Source of the DNA: SPJN01 sp965229935
GTDB lineage: Bacteria > Pseudomonadota > Alphaproteobacteria > SPJN01
DNA length: 64,000 nucleotides
Direction of reading: 5' to 3'
NCBI GenBank assembly: GCA_965229935.1
Contig: CBDDKB010000002.1
Span: 806,001-870,000, forward strand
Shown here: one piece after another, positions 1 through 7,969 of the stretch
Layout: every line of letters starts with the position of its first letter
Numbering within the stretch: position 1 is the first letter of the stretch
The notes under the pieces: generated by a model
Databases searched by the model: none
The model's input: the letters and a program-made list of their open reading frames with translations, nothing else
Told to the model about the DNA's origin: nothing
Position numbers and translations under genes: made by a program

Positions 1-43
1 CCTGTTTGCATCGCTGGGGCTTGAGCATACATTATTGGCCTAA
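1..43 (+). CDS. ctaB: C-terminal tail of heme O synthase (partial)
   Basis: An open frame enters from the left edge (codons from base 2) and stops with TAA at 41-43; the visible tail reads LFASLGLEHTLLA. Protoheme IX farnesyltransferases often end in a similar hydrophobic segment followed by a short tail, and in alphaproteobacteria ctaB commonly sits directly before the small ORF and ctaG found next here. Only 13 residues are visible, so the call rests mainly on gene order. Confidence 0.5.
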   Translation, partial: LFASLGLEHTLLA

Positions 44-63
44 ATGTACAGGAATTGTTGATT

Positions 64-210
64 ATGCCTATTACCGAAGAACATAAGAAAAAGCGCAGCG
101 TAAACCTTGCCGTTGGTTTGACCTTGGCAGCTTTGGTTATTTTGTTTTTTGCGGTTACCGTTGTCCGTATCGGCAACAATGCAGCAGAATCCGGCGTTAC
201 GGGTTTTTAA
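64..210 (+). CDS. Small single-span membrane protein of the cytochrome oxidase cluster (CoxF-like)
   Basis: This 48-residue protein starts at ATG 64, nine bases after an AGGAA ribosome binding site. A basic, hydrophilic N-terminus (KKKR near residues 8-11) is followed by one hydrophobic span of about residues 14-36 and a short polar tail. Short proteins of this form are found between ctaB and ctaG in many alphaproteobacterial oxidase clusters and are annotated as CoxF-like or hypothetical. No biochemical role can be read from the sequence; location suggests help in oxidase assembly in the inner membrane. Confidence 0.75.
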   Translation: MPITEEHKKKRSVNLAVGLTLAALVILFFAVTVVRIGNNAAESGVTGF

Positions 211-215
211 CTAGT

Positions 216-785
216 ATGACTGACGCCACACCACATTTTCACGGTACGGATGATGCGGCGGCAAAGGCCCGTCGGGTGATGCTGATCTGTGTGTCTGTTG
301 TGGTGTTGATGATCGGCGCGGCTTATGCGTCTGTGCCGCTATATGATCTGTTTTGCCGTGTGACCGGTTACGGTGGAACCACCAACCAATCTGACACAGA
401 ATCGGCAGTAATTTTGGATCGGGATGTCACTGTACGTTTCGATTCGAATGTAGCGCGTGGCCTGAATTGGAAGTTTGAGGCCCTGCAGGGCCCCCAGCAC
501 CTTAAAGTCGGTGAAACTGGTTTGGCCTTTTACCGGGCGACGAACCTGTCAGATCAACCAATTGTCGGCACGGCGACCTATAATGTGACGCCGCAAAAGG
601 CCGGTGCCTATTTCATGAAAATTGAATGTTTCTGCTTTACAGAACAACGCATCGAACCGGGCCAAAGCATTGATATGCCTGTAACTTTTTACATTGATCC
701 AGAGATTGTCGACGAAGAGTATCTGGACGATGTGGAAACCTTTACCCTGTCCTATACTTTTTTTGAGAAAGAGGACGAGGGCTGA
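216..785 (+). CDS. ctaG: Cytochrome c oxidase assembly protein CtaG/Cox11
   Basis: The protein has 189 residues, the usual Cox11 length. It has a short cytoplasmic N-terminus, one membrane span (about residues 20-42) and a periplasmic domain. The copper-binding CFC motif is present (Cys138, Cys140 in ECFCF), as is the conserved Cys47 after the membrane span. Cox11 proteins deliver copper to the CuB site of subunit I of aa3-type oxidases. The gene follows the small ORF by 5 bases and precedes coxC. No clear ribosome binding site lies before ATG 216, so translation may be coupled to the upstream ORF. Confidence 0.95.
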   Translation: MTDATPHFHGTDDAAAKARRVMLICVSVVVLMIGAAYASVPLYDLFCRVTGYGGTTNQSDTESAVILDRDVTVRFDSNVARGLNWKFEALQGPQHLKVGETGLAFYRATNLSDQPIVGTATYNVTPQKAGAYFMKIECFCFTEQRIEPGQSIDMPVTFYIDPEIVDEEYLDDVETFTLSYTFFEKEDEG

Positions 786-956
786 TCCATTCGCGTCCGT
801 TCATTTGTGGCGAAAGGACGCGCAAAAAGGCCTGATTTTCCAGTGCGGTAAATCTGGCAAAATGCGGTGCACATGGCTATTGTGACCCGCGAATTACATC
901 ATTTGGGCGAATCTCACCTCGCGAGGTTTGCCGTTTCAATTGAGGGGTGAAAACCT

Positions 957-1754
957 ATGGCAGATAGTCACGCCAAAGCGCACGATTATCATCTCGTTGA
1001 TCCAAGTCCGTGGCCGTTGCTCGGCTCCGTGTCGGCATTTGTGCTGGCCATCGGCGCGATTGCGAATTTCAAGGATTGGTCGTTTAGCTGGCTGATGTAT
1101 GTCGGCTTTGCAATGGTCTTCTACGTCATGTTCGCATGGTGGAAAGACGTGATTTCCGAAGCCAAGGATGGCGGCTTTCACACGCCTGTTGTTCAGCTTC
1201 ATCACCGCTATGGCATGATCCTGTTCATTGCATCAGAGGTTATGTTCTTTGTTGCCTGGTTCTGGGCCTTCTTTGATGCGTCATTGTTCCCGAAGGAACA
1301 AATCGGTGGTGTTTGGCCCCCAGTTGGGATTGAAACGTTTGATCCGTGGCATTTGCCCTTGATCAACACATTGATCTTGCTTTTGTCGGGTACAACGGTC
1401 ACCGCAGCTCATCATTATTTGATCGAAGGCAATAAGGACCAGACCGTTAAATGGCTGGTTGCAACCGTTGCCTTGGGTGTTTTGTTCACCTGCTTCCAAA
1501 TTTATGAGTATGGCCACGCAACCTTCAACTTCTCTGGTCACATTTACGGCGCCACATTCTTTATGGCGACCGGGTTCCATGGTTTCCATGTGCTGGTCGG
1601 GACCATCTTCCTGTTTGTCAATCTGGTTCGTGCTATGCGCGGCTCATTCAAGCCTGATCATCATTTCGGCTTTGAAGCTGCAGCTTGGTACTGGCACTTT
1701 GTTGACGTGGTATGGTTGTTCCTGTTTGCCGCCATTTACATTTGGGGCGGTTGA
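957..1754 (+). CDS. ctaE: Cytochrome c oxidase subunit III
   Basis: This 265-residue protein has seven hydrophobic segments. Hallmarks of subunit III of aa3-type oxidase are visible: the SEVMFF segment with Glu94, the WAFFDASL segment, the HGFHVLVGT segment, and the C-terminal WYWHFVDVVWLFLF stretch. It is part of the inner-membrane proton-pumping terminal oxidase. A GAGGGG ribosome binding site lies about ten bases before ATG 957. The 171 bases between ctaG and this gene hold an inverted repeat (CGCGTCC at 792-798 with GGACGCG at 816-822) but no gene. Subunits I and II are not in the window. Confidence 0.96.
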   Translation: MADSHAKAHDYHLVDPSPWPLLGSVSAFVLAIGAIANFKDWSFSWLMYVGFAMVFYVMFAWWKDVISEAKDGGFHTPVVQLHHRYGMILFIASEVMFFVAWFWAFFDASLFPKEQIGGVWPPVGIETFDPWHLPLINTLILLLSGTTVTAAHHYLIEGNKDQTVKWLVATVALGVLFTCFQIYEYGHATFNFSGHIYGATFFMATGFHGFHVLVGTIFLFVNLVRAMRGSFKPDHHFGFEAAAWYWHFVDVVWLFLFAAIYIWGG

Positions 1755-1800
1755 TCAGCAGGCGCTGAATACTAATCAGCCTTTGCCGCATTGAATAGCG

Positions 1801-1831
1801 CGCCCCGGACCTTAAGATGAGGTTCGGGGCG
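1801..1831 (+). terminator. Hairpin after coxC, possible terminator or attenuator
   Basis: An 11-base-pair stem (1801-1811 with 1821-1831, one G-T pair) closes a 9-base loop just after subunit III. It is followed by a short T-rich stretch but no long T tract, so it may only partly stop transcription before the DUF983 gene 23 bases further on. Confidence 0.5.
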
Positions 1832-1853
1832 TTTGCATTTGGAAGAGAATTTT

Positions 1854-2327
1854 ATGTCTGATCGTGATTTTGTTCCGCAGGACCTTCCTGCCCGTTCATC
1901 GACGGGAGAAGACGGCGCGGGCGAGGGCTCTGCAAAGCCTCGCATGGCCTATGCCCCACAATCGCCATTTTCAACTGGCGTTCGTAGCCGTTGCCCCCGA
2001 TGTGGTGAGGGCAAGCTTTACAAGGGACTGTTGGAGGTGCGCGAAAGCTGTGATCATTGCGGGCTGGATTATTCCCAAGTGGATAGCGGCGATGGCCCCG
2101 CAGTTTTTGTGATTTTTATATTGGGCGCGGTAACTGTGTTGGGTGCCTTGTTGGTTGATTCACTATTCGCGCCGCCATATTGGGCCCATGCGATTATTTG
2201 GGCGCCTGTTATTATTGGCGGGTCTATTGGCTTGCTGGCCCCCTTCAAGGGCGTTTTGATAGCCCTGCAATATCATAATAAGGCGCGCGAAGGCCGCCTT
2301 GACACGCAACCGGGCGGTCAGGACTGA
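1854..2327 (+). CDS. DUF983 family membrane protein with zinc ribbon
   Basis: The protein has 157 residues from ATG 1854, chosen because a GGAAGAG ribosome binding site sits just before it; an in-frame start 21 bases upstream lacks one. A treble-clef type zinc ribbon is formed by Cys47, Cys50, Cys66 and Cys69 (CPRC and CDHC), followed by two hydrophobic spans near residues 85-135. DUF983 proteins are regularly found in alphaproteobacterial cytochrome oxidase clusters between coxC and surf1, as here. Their function is unknown; an assembly role is inferred from position. Confidence 0.88.
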   Translation: MSDRDFVPQDLPARSSTGEDGAGEGSAKPRMAYAPQSPFSTGVRSRCPRCGEGKLYKGLLEVRESCDHCGLDYSQVDSGDGPAVFVIFILGAVTVLGALLVDSLFAPPYWAHAIIWAPVIIGGSIGLLAPFKGVLIALQYHNKAREGRLDTQPGGQD

Positions 2328-2329
2328 TC

Positions 2330-3031
2330 ATGCGCTTCACCTTTCGACCAGGCCTGACTTTGGCCGCGCTGCCAGTCTTTGTGGTGCTTTGTTTGCTGGG
2401 GAACTGGCAGGTTGATCGGTTGGCGTGGAAAGAGACGCTGATCGATACTGTCGAGGCGCGTATTGACCAGCCACCAGTGCCGCTGCCGGACGCTGCATTA
2501 CTTGGACAGGAAGCTAACTATTTGCCCGTCACTGTGTCTGGTGAGTTTGATCATAGTCGTGAGATTATTCTGACAGGGCGCAGTGTTGAAGGCCAGGGCG
2601 GTTATTTGGTGCTGACCCCGCTCAAGACCCAATTGCAGGGCTGGATCTTGGTTGAGCGCGGTTTTGTGCCGCCGCCATTTAAAGCGGCCTCTTCGCGCGG
2701 CGAAGGGCAGGTTGCGGGGCAGATTCAGCTATCGGGCCTTCTGCATAAGCCGCTGGAGCCGGGGCCGTTCGTCCCCGCCAATATGCCTGATCAGGGTGAT
2801 TGGTACGCAATCGACATTCCCTCTATGGGGCAGGCAGTGGGGCTTGAACTCTATCCGATGGTGCTTGTGGCAGATGCGACAGCAACGCCGCCTTTTGGCT
2901 GGCCCAAGGCGGGGCAGGCGCGGATAGCGTTTCCCAATAACCATCTTGGCTATGCCATTACATGGTTCGGCCTGGCCTTTTCCCTGATATGCGTCTGGCT
3001 GGCGATGAGCCTCAGCCGCGCAAGAGAGTAA
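2330..3031 (+). CDS. SURF1 family cytochrome oxidase assembly protein
   Basis: The protein has 233 residues with one membrane span at each end (about residues 8-25 and 208-228) and a periplasmic domain between, the standard SURF1 topology. The N-terminal LGNWQVDRLAWKETLI segment and the internal VERGFV segment are typical. SURF1 helps maturation of subunit I, linked to heme a insertion. The gene starts 2 bases after DUF983, with CAGGA seven bases before ATG 2330, and closes the oxidase cluster. Confidence 0.93.
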   Translation: MRFTFRPGLTLAALPVFVVLCLLGNWQVDRLAWKETLIDTVEARIDQPPVPLPDAALLGQEANYLPVTVSGEFDHSREIILTGRSVEGQGGYLVLTPLKTQLQGWILVERGFVPPPFKAASSRGEGQVAGQIQLSGLLHKPLEPGPFVPANMPDQGDWYAIDIPSMGQAVGLELYPMVLVADATATPPFGWPKAGQARIAFPNNHLGYAITWFGLAFSLICVWLAMSLSRARE

Positions 3032-3152
3032 GGTTTAGCCTGTCTTTACTTGGGAATAAGAGGTCTGCTGCGGCACAGATGGGCTTGGCAGCGGGGCAGC
3101 TTTCGCGCTATGCCCCTTTAGTATTTTGACTGTTTCGGGAAATTTGCCGCCA

Positions 3153-4553
3153 ATGCGCTATATCAGCACCAGAGGGGACGCCCCCATTTTGGGGTTTGAG
3201 GATGTTTTGCTTAAAGGGCTTGCCAGTGATGGCGGGCTTTATTGGCCTGAAACATTCCCGCAGCTTACCGAAGATCAGTTGCGCAGCTTTGTTGATCAGC
3301 CCTATGTCCAGGTTGCGGCAGAGGTCATGTATCCCTTTGTAGCGGACTGTTATGACCGTTCCGAATGGGATGGGTTGGTCAAGGACGCCTATAAGCATTT
3401 TGACCATGCAGAAGTTGCCCCCTTGCGCCAGATCGGGGCAGGGGAATGGCTGTTAGAGCTGTTTCACGGCCCGACCTTGGCCTTTAAAGATGTCGCGATG
3501 CAATTGCTGGGGCCCTTGTTTGACCGCGCGCTGGAACGCCGTGACCGCCACGTCACAGTGATCGGCGCAACCTCTGGCGATACAGGGTCGGCGGCGATTG
3601 AAGCGCTGCGCGGACGCGAGCGCGTGTCCGTCGTGATCATGCATCCGCATAACCGTACCTCGGACGTGCAGCGTCGTCAGATGACCACGATCCTAGACAG
3701 CAACGTGCATAATATCGCCCTTGAGGGAACGTTTGATGATTGTCAGGCGGCGGTGAAGGCAATGTTCGCCCATGAAAGTTTTGCCGACAAGGTTAGCATG
3801 ACGGGCGTGAACTCAATCAATTGGGCGCGTGTGATGGCGCAGACGGTCTATTACGTCACCGCTGCGGTTGCGCTTGGTGCGCCGGACCGCGCTGTTAGCT
3901 TCACAGTTCCAACTGGGAACTTTGGCGATATCCTCGCTGGTTATGTGGCAAAGCGGATGGGTGTGCCGATTGATCGGCTGGTCATCGCGACCAATGAAAA
4001 TGACATTCTTGCGCGTGCGCTTGAAACTGGGCGTTATGAAAAGGCGGGAGTTGTCGCGACCGACAGCCCATCAATGGACATCGAAATCTCAAGCAATTTT
4101 GAACGGCTTTTGTTTGAAACAGGTGGGCGTGATGCAGGTGCTATCACGCGCGCCATGTCCAGCCTCGGCCAGTCCGGCAGCTTTACGATTGAAGAGAAGG
4201 CGCTGACAGCAATGCGCGCCGACTTTGACGCGGCCCGTGCAGATCAAAAGGCGATGAGCGCGGCGATTAAGCAAGTCGCAGGCAGCAGCGCCACCCTGAT
4301 CGACCCCCACACGGCGGTTGGGATAGCCGCTGGCCGCAGCCTGCCGCACAAAAATGGTGTGCCGATGGTTTACCTGTCGACTGCTCATCCGGCTAAATTC
4401 CCGGCAGCGGTGAATAGCGCAACCGGACAGACCCCCGACTTGCCGCCTCATATGGCTGATTTGTTTGAGCGTGAGGAACGCTTCACCGTGTTGGCAAATG
4501 ATCTTGATGTGCTTGAAAACTTTATCCTGAAATCCGTCGGAGTGGATGGATGA
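3153..4553 (+). CDS. thrC: Threonine synthase
   Basis: The enzyme converts O-phosphohomoserine to threonine with PLP. It has 466 residues from ATG 3153, which gives the family's usual beginning MRYISTRG; a TTG 27 bases upstream is also in frame but adds nothing conserved. The PLP lysine is Lys112 in GPTLAFKDVAMQ, the phosphate-binding GATSGDTG segment follows, and the overall length matches the long proteobacterial type. The stop overlaps the start of the M16 peptidase gene (ATGA), a common alphaproteobacterial pairing. The pathway enzyme hom lies 28 kb downstream. Confidence 0.96.
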   Translation: MRYISTRGDAPILGFEDVLLKGLASDGGLYWPETFPQLTEDQLRSFVDQPYVQVAAEVMYPFVADCYDRSEWDGLVKDAYKHFDHAEVAPLRQIGAGEWLLELFHGPTLAFKDVAMQLLGPLFDRALERRDRHVTVIGATSGDTGSAAIEALRGRERVSVVIMHPHNRTSDVQRRQMTTILDSNVHNIALEGTFDDCQAAVKAMFAHESFADKVSMTGVNSINWARVMAQTVYYVTAAVALGAPDRAVSFTVPTGNFGDILAGYVAKRMGVPIDRLVIATNENDILARALETGRYEKAGVVATDSPSMDIEISSNFERLLFETGGRDAGAITRAMSSLGQSGSFTIEEKALTAMRADFDAARADQKAMSAAIKQVAGSSATLIDPHTAVGIAAGRSLPHKNGVPMVYLSTAHPAKFPAAVNSATGQTPDLPPHMADLFEREERFTVLANDLDVLENFILKSVGVDG

Positions 4554-5809
4554 GCATCACCACATCAACATTACCCAACGGATTGACTGTAGCCACTGAC
4601 GAGATGGCGGATGTTGCCTCAGTCTCTGTCGGCGTGTGGGTTCATGCGGGCGCGCGCCATGAAACCGAAGCACAAAATGGGTTGAGCCATATGCTAGAAC
4701 ATATGGCCTTCAAAGGGACGCAGAAGCGGTCCGCCCTTGATATCGCGAGCGAGGTCGAAGCAGTGGGCGGGCACCTCAACGCCTATACCGCGCGGGAGCA
4801 GACTTGTTATTATGCGCGTATGTTGAAGGATGATTTGCAGCTTGGCGCTGATATACTTGCGGATATCGTGCGCGAGCCTGTGTTTGCCCCTGACGAGCTT
4901 GAGCGTGAGCGTGGCGTGATCCTGCAGGAAATTGGGCAGGCCGAAGATACGCCTGACGATATCGTGTTCGATATGGTGCAGGAGGCTGCCTACAAGGACC
5001 AGCCAATGGGCCGGTCAATCTTAGGCACAGCAGAACGGGTCAGCAGCTTTTCCGCGGACGATTGCGCAATCTATCGCGGCACACATTATGAGCCAGCCTC
5101 AATGGTGTTTGCCGCAGCAGGTGCCGTATCCCATCAGGATATGGAAAAGCTTGCCGCCGAATTGTTTGGCGATATGACCGCGCAATCACGCCCAGAAGAA
5201 GTCGCTGCACAATTCAGCCCCTCGCAACTTGTGCGCGCCCGTCCGCTTGAACAGATGCATGTGGCGCTAACCTTTGACGGGATCGGCCTTGATGATCCTG
5301 ACTATTATGCGGCGCAGGTTCTGGCGACAGCGCTTGGTGGCGGTATGTCCTCGCGCCTATTTCAGGAGGTTCGGGAAAAACGCGGATTGGTCTATTCGGT
5401 TTATGCCTATGCAAACGGGGCAACTGATTGCGGTCAGTTCGGTATTTATGCCGGGACAGGCCCGCAACAAACTGCTGAATTGATGGCAGTGTTGGCAGAT
5501 GAATGCGCAGGTGCGGGGCAAAACCTGTCCGAAGATGATATTGACCGCGCGCGGGCGCAAATGCGGGCAGGGGTCGTCATGGCGCTTGAATCATCAGCAC
5601 AACGCGCAGAACAGATGGCGCGGCAATTGCAGCTTTTGGGACGTATTGTGCCAATAGAAGAACAGCTCGCGGACCTTGAAAAAGTTGATATGGCAGCAAT
5701 TCAGCGGATCGGAGAGCGTATCTTTAACCAACGACCTGCCGCTGCGTTTGTTGGCCCGGATCAGGCCATGGCTGCAGCGCAAAATGGACTTGAACGGTTC
5801 GCCGCCTAG
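4550..5809 (+). CDS. M16 family zinc peptidase (processing-peptidase beta-like)
   Basis: The protein has 419 residues. The inverted zinc motif HxxEH is His47, Glu50, His51 (HMLEHMAFKGT), and the third ligand lies in the ELERERGVILQEI segment about 75 residues later. The C-terminal half is the inactive M16 repeat (ALGGGMSSRLFQEVREKRGLVYSVYAY). Single-domain M16 proteins of this type are the bacterial relatives of the mitochondrial processing peptidase; their natural substrates are mostly unknown. It is translationally coupled to thrC through a 4-base overlap. Confidence 0.93.
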   Translation: MSITTSTLPNGLTVATDEMADVASVSVGVWVHAGARHETEAQNGLSHMLEHMAFKGTQKRSALDIASEVEAVGGHLNAYTAREQTCYYARMLKDDLQLGADILADIVREPVFAPDELERERGVILQEIGQAEDTPDDIVFDMVQEAAYKDQPMGRSILGTAERVSSFSADDCAIYRGTHYEPASMVFAAAGAVSHQDMEKLAAELFGDMTAQSRPEEVAAQFSPSQLVRARPLEQMHVALTFDGIGLDDPDYYAAQVLATALGGGMSSRLFQEVREKRGLVYSVYAYANGATDCGQFGIYAGTGPQQTAELMAVLADECAGAGQNLSEDDIDRARAQMRAGVVMALESSAQRAEQMARQLQLLGRIVPIEEQLADLEKVDMAAIQRIGERIFNQRPAAAFVGPDQAMAAAQNGLERFAA

Positions 5810-5840
5810 CAGGCGCGATCGTAGGTTGTCGGGGGGCAGC

Positions 5841-6425
5841 ATGAAACAAAGTCTGCCAAGAAAGCTGGAGCTGACTGATGACAGGTTGTTGCTGCGCGTA
5901 CCCCGCAGCGGTGATTTCCTTGAATGGAGTGCCTTGCGATCAAGCAGCCGTGCCTTCCTATCGCCCTGGGAGCCGACATGGCCCGCCGATGATTTGACGC
6001 GCGGAGGCTGGCGTCGTCGGCTTGCCGGGTATGAGCGGGAGCGTCGGGATGGTGCCGCCCTTGCGCTATTTATTTTTACGCGAGAGGGACTGACCGGGCG
6101 GCAGGAGCTTGTCGGCGGGGTGCGCCTATCCAATATCAATTATGGCGTGCAGCAATCTGCCAGCATCGGCTATTGGCTGGGGCGAGATTATGTCGGCCAA
6201 GGTTATATGAGCAGGGCCGTTGAAATGGTCTGTCGCTTTGGCTTTGACCAGATTGGCCTGCACAGGATCGAAGCCTGCTGCATTCCTGAAAACACACGAT
6301 CAGCAGGGGTTTTGCATCGTTGTAGCTTTGAAGAAGAAGGCTTGGCACGCGCCTATCTAAAGATCAATGGTACGTGGCAGGATCATATCTTGTTTGCGCG
6401 GCTGACGGATGTTGAGGGGCGCTAA
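5841..6425 (+). CDS. RimJ/RimL-type GNAT N-acetyltransferase
   Basis: The protein has 194 residues. ATG 5841 was chosen because a GGGGGG-type ribosome binding site lies just before it; longer in-frame extensions run into the peptidase gene. The fold is recognisable from TDDRLLLRVPRSGDFLEW (strand 1), the IGYWLGRDYVGQGYMSRAVE acetyl-CoA loop near residues 110-130 and the LHRIEACCIPENTRSAGVL segment. Such enzymes acetylate N-terminal amines, of ribosomal proteins in the best known cases. The substrate cannot be assigned here. It follows thrC and the M16 gene, an order often seen in alphaproteobacteria. Confidence 0.9.
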   Translation: MKQSLPRKLELTDDRLLLRVPRSGDFLEWSALRSSSRAFLSPWEPTWPADDLTRGGWRRRLAGYERERRDGAALALFIFTREGLTGRQELVGGVRLSNINYGVQQSASIGYWLGRDYVGQGYMSRAVEMVCRFGFDQIGLHRIEACCIPENTRSAGVLHRCSFEEEGLARAYLKINGTWQDHILFARLTDVEGR

Positions 6426-6429
6426 CCTT

Positions 6430-6448
6430 GCCTAGCGGACAGCTAGGC
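6430..6448. terminator. Hairpin between convergent genes
   Basis: A perfect 7-base-pair stem (GCCTAGC at 6430-6436 with GCTAGGC at 6442-6448, 5-base loop) lies between the acetyltransferase and yqgE and contains the yqgE stop codon. Its symmetry and position suit a two-way terminator, but there is no T tract on either side. Confidence 0.4.
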
Positions 6449-7021
6449 GTGGCCAGCCTCTGACACAAGGCTTGTGGGGTCGATACCCATTGCGGCCAGC
6501 GCGCTATGCCATGCATCGTCGCCATCATGGCGAAACATCATTTCAGGATCAGCGTCACAGGTTAGCCAGCCATTCATGGCAAGTTCGCTTTCAAGCTGCC
6601 CGGGGGCCCATCCGGCATAGCCAAGCGCCACCAATAATTTGTCGGGGCCGTTTCCGTCTGCGATCGCGCGCAAGACATCCAATGTTGCGGTCAGGCTGAT
6701 GGCAGGGTGCAGAACTGTGGTCGCCTCATGATGATAGTCGGGGGAATGAAGAACGAATCCACGCCCCGGTTCAACCGGCCCGCCCGCATAAAGCGGCAGT
6801 TTGATAGCATCCTCATCCGCAGGGGCGATATCGAGCTGTTTTAACAGATCGGGAAAGGTAATGTCGCCAGCGAGCTTGTTGACGACCAGCCCCATGGCAC
6901 CTTCTTCTGAATGGGCGCAGACGAAAATAACGCTGTGGGCAAATCGGTCATCGCCCATTGAAGGCATGGCAATCAGAAATTGCCCTTCCAAGGTCATCAT
7001 TTCGTCTGTTTCAGTCATCAT
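6443..7021 (-). CDS. YqgE/AlgH family protein (UPF0301)
   Basis: The protein has 192 residues. The family pattern is clear: LEGQFLIAMPSMGDDRFAHSV at the N-terminus, then GAMGLVVNKL, LYAGGPVEPGRGFVLHS and the LVALGYAGWAPGQLESEL segment. The fold is known from structures, but the biochemical role is not settled. Two adjacent ATG codons (7021 and 7018) could start it; no strong ribosome binding site distinguishes them. It stands alone on the minus strand, convergent with the acetyltransferase and divergent from the DsbD-N protein. Confidence 0.93.
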   Translation of the reverse strand: MMTETDEMMTLEGQFLIAMPSMGDDRFAHSVIFVCAHSEEGAMGLVVNKLAGDITFPDLLKQLDIAPADEDAIKLPLYAGGPVEPGRGFVLHSPDYHHEATTVLHPAISLTATLDVLRAIADGNGPDKLLVALGYAGWAPGQLESELAMNGWLTCDADPEMMFRHDGDDAWHSALAAMGIDPTSLVSEAGHA

Positions 7022-7126
7022 TGGGAGTCTAGGTCCAGTCAGGACCGTGATGCAAATGCTAAATCACCTCACCTAGTTGTGAAAGGACTTGACTCACAGT
7101 GTCAGGGGATGAGGGTAAGGTTAGTT

Positions 7127-7969
7127 ATGAATTTTATCTGTCGTTATATCACCTCCTTGGCCGTACTGTTGTTGGTAACAACAACGGTGAATGCCGCAAG
7201 CCCGCATGGGCCGTGGCAGGAGGACCGCTATGCCAAGGCGCGATTGGTATTCGGGCAGATTGATGGCGATCAGGCCCATATTGGGTTGGAAATAAAGCTG
7301 GAACCGGGCTGGCATACCTATTGGCGCGCGCCGGGCGATGCCGGGCTGCCGCCCAATTTTGACTGGACAGCCTCAACAGGCATTTATGCAGATCAAATCA
7401 GTGTGGACTGGCCATGGCCGACAGAATTTCGTGATTTTGATTATCAGACATTTGGCTATGCAGATCGGGTGATTCTGCCATTAACCGTACCGCTGCGGGC
7501 TGATCAGGCGAATATAGTGCTAAATCTAAGTTATGCGGTTTGCGAAGAAGTTTGCGTGCCCCTGAACGCGCAATTGTCGCTTTCAGTCGAAAAGAATAGC
7601 AGCGCGTTTTATAGCTTGCATGACTGGCAGACCCGCGTGCCTGCCTACGCGGCCAGCCTGATAGTCGAGGCTCGCTATGACAGCACTGGTTTGACGATTG
7701 ATGTGCCCGGTGCGCAGGGGCGCGAGATGATCGCCGATACAGAAGATGGCCGCATTTTTTATGCAAAGGCGCTGGATGGGGAGGGGAGGGCGCGTTTTGA
7801 TTTTACGCCTTCTGCCCTTAATCCTGATCCGACCGGACAGACCATCCGCATTGCCGTAATGGGCGTGGACGGTGTCCGGTCTCTTGTTACTGAAACCAAG
7901 GTGATTGGCAAGGAAGGGCCTTATCAAGAACCTTCGAAGCAAGCTCCTCTTATACAGGATCCCAAGTAA
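7127..7969 (+). CDS. Exported DsbD N-terminal-domain protein (ScsB-N-like)
   Basis: The protein has 280 residues from ATG 7127; a GGTAAGG ribosome binding site six bases upstream favours this start over ATG 7109. A signal peptide covers about residues 1-24 (cleavage after VNA). The rest resembles the periplasmic N-terminal domain of DsbD/ScsB reductases, including KLEPGWHTYWRAPGDAG and the redox-type pair Cys139 and Cys143 in AVCEEVCVPL. The membrane and C-terminal thioredoxin domains of full ScsB are absent, and no partner gene is adjacent. A role in periplasmic thiol or copper handling is inferred from the family. The last 20 bases overlap the convergent SDR gene. Confidence 0.85.
   Translation: MNFICRYITSLAVLLLVTTTVNAASPHGPWQEDRYAKARLVFGQIDGDQAHIGLEIKLEPGWHTYWRAPGDAGLPPNFDWTASTGIYADQISVDWPWPTEFRDFDYQTFGYADRVILPLTVPLRADQANIVLNLSYAVCEEVCVPLNAQLSLSVEKNSSAFYSLHDWQTRVPAYAASLIVEARYDSTGLTIDVPGAQGREMIADTEDGRIFYAKALDGEGRARFDFTPSALNPDPTGQTIRIAVMGVDGVRSLVTETKVIGKEGPYQEPSKQAPLIQDPK

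Noticed and set aside
786..956. A gene between ctaG and coxC
   Set aside because: The only overlapping frame there starts inside ctaG and encodes a Cys/Arg-rich stretch without a ribosome binding site. A weak inverted repeat at 792-822 is the only structure.
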